Source: Sclerodactyla briareus (lineage: Eukaryota; Echinodermata; Holothuroidea; Dendrochirotida; Sclerodactylidae). From it: 64,000 nt of DNA. Position 1 is the first letter of the stretch. Each line of letters starts with the position of its first letter. Location: NCBI GenBank assembly GCA_026419785.1, contig JAODTK010005220.1, positions 434,001 to 498,000 of the forward strand. Direction: 5' to 3'. The notes beneath the pieces are model-generated. The model made no database searches, was not told the origin of the DNA, and saw nothing but the letters and a program-made list of their open reading frames with translations. Shown here piece by piece: positions 1 to 11,279 of this stretch. The position numbers were made by a program, and so were the translations under genes.

Positions 1-2640
1 AAAAATGTAGCCCCGTTAGCCACCCAGTGGAATTTCCAACAATTTAAGGGAGGTGTTACAATAATTGCGACCGGATGGTTGCTCGTATTGAAGTATAAAA
101 TAATATATAAATAAGCGATAATGGTTAAACTACATGTGTAAACTCAGGGGTGTGTTGCACCAGATGAAACTGGAGGAAGTAATATTCATTAGAATGAATA
201 TCCTGAGAAATTATATTCGTTTTGAAATTCTTACCATAAATGATATTTTCTGGCGTGGAACTCTTGGGGATGAGCAGGTCTTTAAGCGAATTGGTGGGTA
301 CTTTACGTGGTATTTTTATTCACCGATCGAATGAGTTACACATAGACCATGCACACTTTGTTAGCCCTCTGGCTAAATGTAGTACGCACAAGAGAAATAA
401 CTGAAGAACTCCCAGGGAGTCCTACCAAGGTGTTCGGCCTTCGACATGTTTCGAACACACTTTGTCGACCATCAAGTGGAATTGTCGACCTAGCTAATCC
501 GATTCCTTACCAACTTGGGACTATCTTGATCACACACAATTATGAGCCTAGGCGGGGTTGTGTGCGCGTTGCTAAGCTTGTGGACGTGACTAAGTAAGTC
601 TATGTTCCGATAAAAACAAACATAATTAGCTAACATATAGACCCTTTGGTATGGAATCAAGTTGGCCCACATACTGTACACCATCAAATACATCTTTGGG
701 AAAATTGTGTCTCTAAGTTCTCCTTCTAGGATGGTATTAAGAGTAATAACTAAAGTGTTACTAGTTCTAAGGGAGGGACAATGACACATTAAGTTTTTTA
801 GGGGAGTGAACCTCGTCCATAATGTACACTTGAGGAATAGGGACTTGAAGAGATGATACTCAACTCAAAAGGAATCATTTGTACTAACAAATACAGATAC
901 GTATTTCCCAAGCGGGAACAAGTGTTTGAATTGTTGATTTGATCTATTCGCAACAACACGAATGAAAAGAACGCAACAAATGACGAAGAGAGACGAGAAA
1001 GGGGAACACATAGAGAAGAAGAAGAGAAAAAACCGAAAAAAAACTAAAATTAAAATAAGAGTGTATGCGCAGGGGGAATACATGAGTCTGATAATAAGTT
1101 CCAATTCACTGTTGTCTGAGTCAAGGCAACGAAACGACACAACGAAAAGCCACTCGAAAGGAGAACATGCACGTTTCTCGATGTGATCACTGATATTAAA
1201 ATCATGGATTCGCTGTGTGGTTGGTGATGGTGAGGCGCTAGACGATGGTGTCGAAGTTCCTGGCAGTTTAGGGTCATTTTACTGTAAGAAATTGAATTTG
1301 GTTACTCATTCTCTATCACTCGTTTGTGCACCCCGAGCAAATGTCGTTTTTAGCGTTCCAAGTATAGTTGTATCCTTGGGTTGGGCATTGCGCAACAGGC
1401 TGAGACATGCTGGCAATGGAATTTAGGAAGGTTATTCATATGTAAAATAGGCACTGAAAGACAGTCTGTTGGTAGTTAGGCTATGGCAGGAGTGATCTCA
1501 GAAGTCCTTGTGTGGAGAGTATGGCCCAACAAGATATCTACACAACCACGTTGTGTCGGATTTATGCTTCTCACGATTCTCATGAGAACCGTGCGAAGTA
1601 TTTTGACCGCAGCAGCTCTTAACATAAAATATTCATACGTACTTGAAGTTGACACTTATGGACAAAGTTTCATTTACCTCCGAAGCTAACAGTTTGCCCC
1701 ATCCGGGAACCAGGACTGGTAGGAAACGCCCACTCCGAAGTCGGACTCTTTATTTTCTTAGGGGATGGGAGTCAGTCTCAAAACTGCATGTATGGTCAAT
1801 ACTTGGTACTAGCACGCATCGACATTGAATAGTGATTATTAGGATATCATCCCCGCAACACTAAGTGTTAGGAGACATTATGGTTTCGAGGCTGTGGCCG
1901 CCGTCCTCCGCCGCCGCCGCCCTGCATCAGAAACTTTAAGGCGTCAGCGTAATGATCATTAACGCTCTAGCGATTTGATCTGGAAACTTGTAAACATGCC
2001 CACCCAAATCTGGGATATGGAGGTCGAATTTGGAGGCATAACTTGTTAAATCTGCTGGGCCCTCCGATTTAAGGATTTTTTGTACGCAGGTTGTCAGTGG
2101 ATGGGAATAATAAATCAAGGTCACCGGATGGTCAATTTGGGGATTTCTCACGATTTGTCAACCTTTGATAGATTGTATACGATACTTGGCGGATTTACAC
2201 TCTTGCTAGACCCATACGGCAAAACGTCATTTCAAGGTCACGGGCGGCTAAATTTGCATAATTTAAGCCGATGTTTCTGACTTTATCGTATTAAAACGCC
2301 GCAAACTTGGAGAAGGTGGACTACAGTTGATCTGAACAACAGGTAGGTCATTTCAAAGCCCGAGGAATACAAACGTTCGAGTTTACCCCCGCCCCCTCCC
2401 CGCCCATAGGTAGGGTAGTTTATGTTGAATGCGGACCAGATTAATAGTGCAATGAACGCCTCAAAAAGCAGTGTTCGAAGTGACTCTTGCTTGCATGAAT
2501 AATAGGTTTGAGGTGGGAGGTCATGAGCTCTGTCGAACGAGTGACGCATGGGTGCGGTACTGAGACTGCCAGTTAGGTACACAGTCGTGAGGTCGATAGA
2601 ACCTTCGGTGCAAGAGAAGGGGCGTCATTAAAGTTCCCTA
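1..2640. other. No gene recognised
   Basis: Only short open frames (under 105 codons) are present, and none shows a domain I recognise. A short CCG-rich run lies near 1900-1922. I see no RNA gene and no clear repeat array here. Confidence 0.5.
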
Positions 2641-2875
2641 CGATGAAATTTTCCAAACAAACATGCACACACAAAAGCCCTGGGACCTAGTTTGCTGTAC
2701 CATCAGACCAGAATTCAATAACTCAGGTGTGAAACCACTCTATCCAGCCTAAAACGTTGTCAATAATACCGATGGAATTTTTCCAGGCAAACACTGCCAC
2801 ACAACTATAAAAGCCGTGGGACCTCTCTACCGACAGACAAGAACTTGTTAACTAAGGCGTGAAACCGTTTTCACA
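2641..2875. repeat. Degenerate two-copy tandem repeat, ~129-bp period
   Basis: Two diverged copies begin at about 2641 and 2770. Both contain, in the same order, GGAATTTTTCCA/AAATTTTCCA, CAAACA, ACACA, AAAAGCC, TGGGACCT, CAGAC and a GTGAAACC ending. They differ by many small indels. There is no coding content. Confidence 0.6.
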
Positions 2876-4069
2876 ATGACCTCCTTTTTTAATTTTCTTC
2901 TTACATTTTTTTTTAAATTCAAAAAGCCTATACTTCGCTTTCTTACTCCGCTCTCTCTGTGGTTGCGCCAGGTTCCCATCGACCCCGAAACTGCTGGAAC
3001 CCATCCAAGAAAATCCTATTTAAACTAAGAGAAAAGTATGCCTAAGGTCTTGTATTGGCTCCAGGCGGTTTTCACGTGAGTGTTCAGTAATCACCCACCA
3101 GAGGTTGGGATAAATTAGTAGTTCACCGAAAAAAGCTAACCTACCCCATATAGTGGTAAAACATGGAGCGCGGACACTGGACTCGAGAGGTGAACCCCCG
3201 AGTAGCATGTCGGTGAGTGGCCGACTCGCATGCTAGTAGAACTACCAGGATCTTGCAGTGCTTTCCAGAGCTGCACTCGCTCAAATGCAGGGAAGTGGCA
3301 TGCAAATTTAATTTCATGAGACCAAAATTTGTAATTTATAGATTCAATTATTATTCCTCATTCAACGATCTGTAACCATAATGGCAGGATGGGGTGCTCT
3401 ATGGACTTAATACTGAATACAGTATGCCAAACAGGGAATACCATGGGCATATTCGGCAACCCCCAGCTCGCCGATGGTGGGTCAGTGTCATATCTTGGAC
3501 AAGGAATTGTGGGGTATAGCCCTAGGAAATGTGGGGTGATGCGTATTTTCATGAGCGATCATATGTGCAGACTGCAAAGTAGGCAGTTGCAGTAAAAACA
3601 CAGTGTATTAATTATAAGTGTAAAACGCATATGGATGGGCATGCATTGGGGGCTGGGGTAGGCCATTGCATGTGTCTCCATCTGTGTATAGTTGCCTATA
3701 TGAACACAAAAAAAATGTGTTTAGTAGCCTTTCCACCCCAAATTGACAAAAATACAAGGCAACGATTTGAATGCACAATGTATGAGGCCTCAGAGATGTT
3801 GTTTTAGTCGCTGTAAGTATTTGTCCACACTATTGCATCATTGTGCAATAATGGCTCACTAACGATGTTGCATCTCTATTTCTATTTATACCAGGAAGGT
3901 TTTGCTCCAAATTTCCAAATATACCCTGTTGTGTGTTTGCGGTCATACGGCCTGTAGTACATTTCAGATTCAGTCAACTGTTGTTGTTGTAGTCGGCCTA
4001 AATTCAAATTTTAACAACAAGGAATTATTTTCGTTATAATGTGCATTCTACACACTTAAATTGAACTTT
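2876..4069. other. No gene recognised
   Basis: AT-rich unique-looking sequence with short unassigned ORFs only. A TTGTTGTTGTTG-like triplet run lies near 3980. Nothing else stands out. Confidence 0.45.
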
Positions 4070-4654
4070 TACGTTCTCGAGATATCGCACAATGAAGCTT
4101 TTTTTCCAAGATGTATCTCTCTTGACCTTGAATGACCTTAACCATAATATGAAAAACAATAGTGTTGTCCCTCTTCATATTTGCAACCTACAAACAAGGT
4201 TTGAGTACAATACTTGCTTCCGTTCTTCGGCTATAGTGCTGACTAGCTTTTAACTTTGACCTCTTATGACCTTGAATGACTTTCGACCTGGAACAAAAAA
4301 CAATGGCGTTCATCCTCTCCCTTGGTGCTACGTACTCAACGAGTCCTGATATTCATACATGCTTTCCATTCTTCAGCTATCATGCTGACAAGTTTTTTTT
4401 TATTTTTTTTATTTTTGTCACTCTCCATGACCTTGATACTGTCAACTGATCAAAAACATAGAGGTCCTTTTCTACTTGGGGTGCAACTACTTGCGTAATT
4501 AAAAAAACTCATACATGCCTTGTCTTTTTCTTCTCCAATGCGTCTTCTTTCTTCACCTATCGTGCTGCCTCCGTTCTTCACCTATCGGGCTGACAAGCTT
4601 TGTTAAGTCGTTCGCCCTTGCTCATGACCTTTGAAATGACTTGTCCCAAAACAA

Positions 4655-4935
4655 TCAAGGAGGTGGATGGGCTCAGTCGGTAGAGCTTCAGACGGCAAAA
4701 CCATGGTTGCGAGTTCGGAGCCCTTGGGAGCCCGAGGACAGCATTCTCCTGAATGTCTACGGTCACCCGTGTTGATGGGTACCATTGTTGGAGGGTGGCT
4801 TGTTAATATAGTAGCCCTATTGGGAAGGTCCCCCCAGGGAACACGGTGAAGTGACATACTGGAACGGTGCGTCGGAGGAACAAGCAATAGGTGCGTGCTG
4901 CATAGTCGCTGGGTGTGCGACAAGTCACTTATGAT
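4655..4935 (+). mobile_element. tRNA-derived SINE nested in the repeat array
   Basis: A pol III box-A-like stretch, TGGGCTCAGTCGGTAGAGC, lies at about 4668. About 35 bp later comes a box-B-like GAGTTCGGAGCCC that carries a one-base irregularity. The downstream body contains GAACACGGTGAAGTGAC and GGAACGGTGCGTCGG. That body recurs in diverged form at 60020-60180, so this is a dispersed family and not a single tRNA gene. The flanks on both sides belong to the TGACC tandem array, so the SINE inserted after the array existed. I could not fix a clean target site duplication. Confidence 0.6.
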
Positions 4936-5347
4936 CGGGGGGGTAATAACTTTCAACTGCACCAACACAACGGAGGGTTCATCCTCTACGTGGATGCAAC
5001 CTACTTACCTAATTTGAACTCATACAATGCTTTTTGTTCTTTCACCTTCGTGGCTGACAAGTTCTCAACTTTGACCTCTCCTGACCTTGAATGGCCTTGA
5101 ACTGGCACCCAAATCAATTTCACCAACTCTCCTTTGGGTGGCAACCAACCTAGCTCATTTAGACTTCATACATGCTTTGTGTTCTACAGCTATAGTGCTG
5201 ACTAAGCTTTTTGACTTTGACTCATGCCCTTGAATGACCTGACTGGCACTAAAGAACAATGGGGTCATCCTCCTGGAACTGCATCCTACATCACTGATAT
5301 GAACTTCACTAGATGCTTTTCGTAGACATCGTGCTGACACGGTTGCC

Positions 5348-5427
5348 ACCACACGCACACCACAACACACACACAACCCACACACACCCACACCACACGC
5401 ACACACACACCCAACACCCACACACAT
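5348..5427. repeat. Imperfect (CA)n microsatellite
   Basis: Roughly 80 bp of CA/CCA/CACG units. It sits between the TGACC tandem units and the conserved end module of copy A. Antisense open frames through it are cysteine/valine-rich artefacts. Confidence 0.9.
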
Positions 5428-5460
5428 GAACTGCATGTTCCTTTTTCCTACGGCAAGGAT

Positions 5461-5692
5461 CACAAATGACAAATTGTGAACAATTGATAAATTTGCAAAT
5501 TTTAGTTCGTAACATGGATTACACTCGAAACTCCACCTTGATGCGATGAGGTTGATACTTGGTATGTGAGTTCCCCTTTTTAATAATTGAGTCCATGCAT
5601 CGATTTTTTGGGTCAGTCAGAGATCATCTGCGGTTACACAGGACAAAGCCTGAGCATGCGTGTAAACAACGGTTCTTATGAGGGATACAGTT
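5461..5692. other. Spacer between two head-to-head repeat elements
   Basis: About 230 bp separate the end modules of copies A and B. It contains a stretch near 5548-5575 (TTGATACTTGGTATGTGAGTT) that resembles the GGTCA-type units at 7.5-8.6 kb, so it may itself be old repeat sequence. No gene is seen. Confidence 0.4.
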
Positions 5693-6200
5693 GCTCCTTG
5701 CCGCAGAAAAAGGAATCTATGCGGTACGCACTGGTGCGGTGTGTGTGTGTGTGTGTGTGCGTGTGTGGTGGGTTGACAACCCCCTTGCCAGCACGATATC
5801 TAACAACTGTCAAACGTTATCAATTCAAATCAGGTATGTGGTTGTCACATATAAGAGGATGATCCCACTGTTTTTGGTATCAGTTTCAAGGTCATTCAAA
5901 GCACGAGGGAGCAAATTTCGGAAATTTTGTCCAGTCACGTATCTAACGAACGCAAGCTGTATCAAGTTCAAATTAGGTGTGCGGATTGTACGTATGGTGA
6001 GGATTGAACCCTATTGTTTTGGTTGTTAGGTCAAGGTCACTAACGAGGTCACCATTAGGCAATCCCGCTATATCTTGGCAACGGAACATTTCGGAGGGAT
6101 GTCGTTATGGAATATTTTTCGTATGGGCGAAACTACAGCTGGGGACAATTACTTGACCTCACCTGCCCTTTTGACCTCGTTTTACCTTTCGACCTGGACA
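5693..6200 (+). mobile_element. Tandem-repeat/microsatellite element, copy B
   Basis: It starts with the conserved module TCCTTGCCGCAGAAAAAGGAA. A GT microsatellite follows (5739-5767), then TTGACAACCCCCTTGCCAGCACGATATC. After that come units containing 'CCCTATTGTTTTGG' and 'GGTCAAGGTCA' (about 5880-6055). It is the mirror image of copy A. The module holds a small inverted repeat (TCCTT...AAGGA). No protein is encoded. Confidence 0.6.
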
Positions 6201-7459
6201 TGGATGGGCTAATGTATCGTGATGACCAGATCGTCTGTTGAGACAACCCATAAGTGAATTAGTTAATGTAATCACGAGCTATCTCAAGGACGCACATGTT
6301 ACGAAAAGGTCACGACAGCCGAGAACACTGGGAAATGTTGGAAAAATGGGAAGTTTAGACATTGACATCTTGGAACAAAACATTTAGAGGAGATATTTAG
6401 CGAAAGTTTTGTTTTTCTCGGCGAACTGAGGTGGTTTCGCTATGCAAGGGAGCCTACGTGGAACATACCACTCAGAAAATTAAGATTGCTTGCGTCAGCA
6501 TAGAAAATATTTGACTTAATTGTGCCCAGTGCCGATACATATCCCTCAGGCAGGGGGTATGTGATACCCAATTAGAAAATCCTGCACCTTCAGATGCCCA
6601 CCCAAGTAGAAGAGTGTGTAGAAGTAGACTGTAAAATATGACCTGTGGGTATACTCCAAATTGTCCACTTTTTCATTTTCATCCACAATGTCCCTTGCAG
6701 ACTGACATTGCCTTGTGGGCAGTGCAGTAAGGGCATAATAATCCTTCACCCAATGCTGTCCTATAGTCAACAGTGGTTTGTGTTATCACTGCAGTCCTAA
6801 GGGGACACACTATAAACTTGAAAGGTTTACTTGTGTATTGAATTGGGCTCTCAGTGTAGCCATGCTTACTCTAACTCCCAGTGGCATATGAAAACTTGAT
6901 TCTTGATTAAGGGGCATTCTCGTCAACGTCCGGCCAAATCTAAGTAAAAGGTACCACCAGTAGTGAATGGGCCAGAGGGTGGGTTGTGGAGTGCCCCCTG
7001 GCTGGTTTTCCCTGGTGATGGAAACGGACTACCGAGAGGTAGGTGCAGCAGAACTTGCCTGTTTGATTTTCACTGTTTACAACAATAGCGCTACAGGTAA
7101 GACCCCTCACAGGGGGGTGACCCAGAACACAAAAATAGACCCAGGCAAACCGGGAACACCTACACCCCCCCCCCTCTTACCGCCCCATCACGACAGGTCT
7201 CCACACACATTTGCCAACCAATGAGTTTTGATGTAAAGTGGGCTCACACCAGTAGAGGGAAACCTTTCTAAAGGCCTGGGTGAAATTAAGCACTTTTTTA
7301 GGAGATGCTCCAAAACCTGTTTCTGTAAAAAAAAAAAAAAATCAAACGTAATTAGACAGTTACATCTAACATTCTGGGCCCATTGACAGAATGACCTAGG
7401 TGGTTGTGTGTAGGTCAAGCTTATCTGAGGTTAAAGAGTGAGATGGATGTCTGAACTAG
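6201..7459. other. No gene recognised
   Basis: There are short unassigned ORFs only. A poly-C tract lies at about 7165-7175 and a poly-A run at about 7327-7341. The last part may be an eroded edge of the following array. Confidence 0.45.
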
Positions 7460-8620
7460 CCTATCAAATAAATACATACCCACCAAGAAGGGTCCTACAG
7501 TAGAGATTCGTAGCAGCTAACACGACAAAGATAACTATGCAGTGTTGCGTTCTTGTTTTTTTTGGTTTAGGTCGGGTGAGAACTCTGGTCAAAAATAAAG
7601 AAATATGTGAGAAATCAATATTTCGTCCAATTTCGGCTTGTAAACACGATACCTTGACCCCCACATGGGTGATGAGCTCATAACCTGGTGGAGTGAATTT
7701 CCCATGATGAGTACATGAACCTATGATTGTGGGCAAGTCAAAGGTCATTGAGGTCAACAGCGGTCAAAGTCTGAAAATAGTGTAAACCCGATAAGTGTCG
7801 AAATGGTTGTCTGATTAGGTTGTGAAATTAGTTTGTAGCTTATTTATGGGGACTAAGGGAACCCTGCTGTTTTTTTGTTTTTTTTATTTAGGCGGGGTGC
7901 AGTTAGTTTTGTCAAAATAAACCCCCAAAAAATTGTTGAAAATTGGTAATTCAGGATTGTAAACCACGATAATCCAATCCCACCTGGATGGAATGTAGCT
8001 ATATGGTATGTCGCCCCATGATGAGACATGAACTGGAAGGTCTGCAAAGAAAGTCTAGAACGGGGGTTCGATCATGTTGAAATGGTGTATAGTTTTCCTT
8101 CGGGGAGTACAGGAACTTATGTCAGTGCGAACTGACTAGAATGTTGTGAAAAAAATCGATCTTTTGGCAAAACAGCTTTTAAACACTTATACTTGGCGCC
8201 CATTATTGAGGAACTCATACTCAACAGTGTAAACCCCAGATGAGTACACGAACCCTATTGTTTGGGGTCAGGGCAGGGATCACCAGAGGTCCCAGAAGTC
8301 TGAAAACCCTAGCACAAGATAGTCTAGAATGGTTGGTTCAATCAAGTTGAAAATGAATTTGGGTGTAGCTTTTCCTGGGAGTACACAGATCCTAATGTGT
8401 CTGTTCTCTATGTAGATCAAGAATACTTTTTGGGTCGAGGAATGGAGACTGAAAATTAAAATATTAGCCAAATTTCGTGGTGACGCGTTAACTGACCGTA
8501 TCTAGATGGATGAGCTATATTGGTATGTGTGTTCCCACAGTAAGGACATGAACCCTATGGGTTTGGGGTCACGTCAGAGGCCACCTGAGGTCATTGCAGG
8601 CCCAATGCGAAAATCCCCGT
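7460..8620 (+). repeat. GGTCA-family tandem array, ~280-bp units
   Basis: About four degenerate units. Each contains, in order, a 'TTTTTGG...AAATTTCG' part, 'GATGAGCT..T..TGGTATGT', 'TTCCCATGATGAGTACATGAACCCTATTG', 'GGGGTCA..GTCA..GGTCA' and 'AGTCTGAAAAT', then 'TGTAGCTTTTCC..GGGAGTACA'. Anchors of the 'catgaacc' box are at about 7717, 8022, 8240 and 8548. The same boxes occur in part at 5.5-6.1 kb and at 12.1-12.25 kb. No coding sequence is present. Confidence 0.65.
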
Positions 8621-9057
8621 ACACTGATCCGAGTTGGAAGCCGGTGTCTTTGTAAAGAGCAAAGGTACCCTATGTAAGGACAGTTGTGAAGAGTCAAATA
8701 TTTCCTTACTGGTAAAACCAGTTGCCGAGGACACTGCGATGGGAAATGAACCACTCATGGAATGGTTACTGTAGTGTAACCAGAGGGGGAGCGATTGTTC
8801 CGGAGAGCCAATATCACAACCTCTAGGCATAGGTGATGCACACAGTCTATCAGTCACACCAGTACCAGTGTAGCATGGGCTGCACTGTGACAGCCCAGGC
8901 CACACAGCTATGAACCGAAATCAAGTACAAGCGACTCTTGGCACCGTTACATCGACAAACATATGTATGGCTCTGAGACCAACACTCTAAAACACCGGAA
9001 GGAAAGTCAAGAAGCTGGCAGACATATCCATCACCATGAACTAGATCCAGTTCATAT

Positions 9058-11088
9058 ATGTTGGAGCAAGACGAGCATGTGGTGAACATCGGCAAGCAAC
9101 TGAAGGTTCGTGCTGGACTCATTGGTATCTACAAACAACGCCAACCCAAACAGCCTAACAGAGGTTCTTCTTGGCTGCACCAAGAATGTGTGCTGACAAA
9201 AGAGTTTGGGAGTCAGTTCGACGCGGAAGTTGGCAAGGCCAAAGAGCACCATGACCTTGGACCAAGTGCCAGTAAAGAAGGAGCTTGCCGCAATCGACAA
9301 AACTCAATGCGTTTTCTGAGCCACGGTAACCCATTTCGCCACTGAAAGGGGGACCAGCTGCACCCAATCGATACTCATGCCCTTAACATTCCAGACAAGT
9401 ACGTACCTCAGATCCTGATATTGATGCCACTGGACAGAAGGTGTAAGAGGAGTTAAGTGTCAGAGCGAATCATGAGGACGTCAGCCTGTGGGCACCAGTG
9501 GAGAAACAGAAACCACAAGATGTACCATCGGGCAACGGAGGGAAAAAGAAAACCAGTGTGAAACTCCGAGACAAGACTGTAGACCTGGAGGAGAACAATG
9601 ATCGCTATGGGAGGCTGATGGTCCAATCGAGACATTGACCTGAAAACGAGCCACCGGGAACCACGGAGTTTCACGTGACACCGAGGGCCACTGTCGCGCC
9701 GAACGGAACTGACGCAACTGACAAATCAAAATTGATCCACTCCTGAAAAGTGGGAAAAGAAGAACCACCCGATGGCGTTCAGACAGCTAAAAGATGCAAG
9801 TGGGTCTGCAGCCGATTGCGCGGTGGTGGATTCTGAAAACTGAGCTTCCACAACTCACTTGAGGGTGTGTGAAACAAATCAAAGAGCCCACGGCGGACGG
9901 TATGGTGGTCGTGCAGAACGCTGACAGGATGACCAGTCAAGGGATGGAGTGATGGGGAATGTTTTAATGCCAGACTGGTGTCTCTGAAAAGGGACGTGAG
10001 AGAGCAGCCTGGTTTTTAAATACTTATGCGGACTACTGAAGGGACCACAAGAGAGGAAACGAAGCCAAGGAAGGATCCGGTCCAATAACCGATCAGGATG
10101 ACAACCAGTATCAAACGCATTCCGATGGAGCCGGTTCATTTCCCATGACAAGACGAAAGCGGATCTGAATGAGTATCTGGCATCAAGAACCCTGGTACCC
10201 TAGTACTAACAAAGACTCATCTAAGCTGGTCATCACATCGGCCTCCGGACATACCAGAAACAATAACGAGCTGTTTTTTGAGGACAACAACCATGAAGCA
10301 CGGCCTAATCCACCAGGCGTGATAGCTCACAGCGAACCCACCGGTTGACAGTTAGTGGTCTCCGCCCATATACAGTCCTGGTGATGGTCATAGTCAAATA
10401 TGACCTGCTGCTGAAGAACGTCCATGTTGATGGCCTACGATGGAGGAATTCAAGTGCAACCAGTATGAAAAACTCTAGGTTCAGAGAGACAAAGGCTCTG
10501 AAAGCCTTCCATGCATTTTTCAGGGGCGGACAACACTGGCAAAGTAACCTGGCTGCAAGTCTACCTAAAAGCAGACAAAGAGGTCCTCAAGGCTTTGCAG
10601 ATGCTCTCGGGTGCTACAGTAATCACTGACGACCTGCTCTCTACAGTGGTTATACATTCGTCTCTGCTGCATACTCACCAAAGGACATTCGGATTGCGAG
10701 CATCCAGGAGCTGCGATGACATCTGTTCTTCAAGCACATGGCTGAAGTGACAACCTGCCTCCCACCCCGGTGCTCTCAAGCAGCACATCCTCCGAGTCCA
10801 GATCCAGGCCACAGTATGGGGTCAGGCAAGCGTTGCTCAACAGCAGTTCCTTGATCCTCTATGGCACGGCTTCTCTACCAAAATACATACACTGGTCAGG
10901 TCAAGCCAGCCACTACTGAGGTGCTCCCAGCTCCCAAGACCATCATCGAGACGGTGGATGCCGCTGTTCCACAGCTCGTTGTTCTTGCATGTGCAATAAA
11001 CTGTCGTGTACAGACCTCTGCCGATGCTAGCACTCAGGACTCTAGGAATGACATATTGTTGGCCAGTGACAATGATGATGATGAGTGA
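9058..11088 (+). pseudogene. PIN/FEN-like + CXC-tail uncharacterised family protein (frameshifted)
   Basis: A single long coding region whose plus-strand frame changes many times. Pieces match, in order, an uncharacterised protein family that is widespread in marine invertebrates and fish. Readable pieces are: GKEEPPDGVQTAK (about 9751); DCAVVD (9814-9831); a Lys/Arg-rich 'KTKADLNEYLASRTL' (about 10152); 'KLVITSASGHTRN' and FEDNNHE (10280-10297); LIHQA (10305-10319); VLVMVIVKYDLLLKN (about 10376-10420); SGADNTG...TWLQVYLKADK (from 10520); 'SPKDIRIASIQELR' (about 10676-10717); and a cysteine-rich tail, CRCSTARCSCMCNKLSC.. (10959-11027). The tail is followed by an acidic end and a stop at 11086-11088. 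The spaced acidic motifs (VVD, EEAD-like, DTDV-like, GADN) resemble PIN/FEN nuclease active sites; that is inference, because the family has no proven activity I know of. The DTDV-like position reads 'YTV' here, so an acidic residue is lost or mis-sequenced. The N-terminus before about 9058 is not resolved. There are no obvious introns, which suggests a retrocopy or an element-borne gene. It is either a pseudogene or a gene broken by assembly errors. Confidence 0.7.
10959..11027 (+). other. CXC-like cysteine-rich tail of the PIN-like gene
   Basis: Nine cysteines fall in 23 codons, spaced CxC-x4-CxCxC-x4-C-x3-CxC. This spacing resembles tesmin/TSO1 CXC zinc-binding motifs that contact DNA. The tail is closed by an Asp/Glu-rich C-terminus. 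The zinc role is inferred from spacing only. Confidence 0.6.
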
Positions 11089-11279
11089 TAGAACTTGCTG
11101 AAGATGATGATGATAATCCTTGCCCTTGAAGTTCAATGAATCCACAATTATCATCGTCGTAAGTGAATATCTGGCTCAGTCGTTCAGATCATCTACTATC
11201 ATTCACATCTGTTATTATGTTAGCGTATTGTACTTGGTGCCATAATCCTCACCCCATACAAACCCTTAAAAGCATGATC

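Larger units (their letters stand above)
4070..5460 (-). mobile_element. Tandem-repeat/microsatellite element, copy A (pearl/DINE-like)
   Basis: The plus strand shows about six degenerate units of roughly 145-185 bp, each with TGACCTTGAATGACCTT, then a 'caaTGGGGTTCATCCTC' segment, then 'CATACATGCTTT' and 'CTATCGTGCTGACAAG'. Unit anchors lie at about 4124, 4267, 4430, 4625, 5083 and 5227. The array ends at 5348 in a CA microsatellite. Beyond it lies a short module (5438-5460) that is the reverse complement of the module preceding the GT microsatellites at 5693 and 11858. The order 'module - GT repeat - GTCAGCACGAT - tandem units', read on the minus strand, is shared with the other copies. A SINE interrupts the array at 4655-4935. 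The resemblance to pearl/Tsp/DINE-1 type elements (tandem core next to a microsatellite) is inference. Confidence 0.6.
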
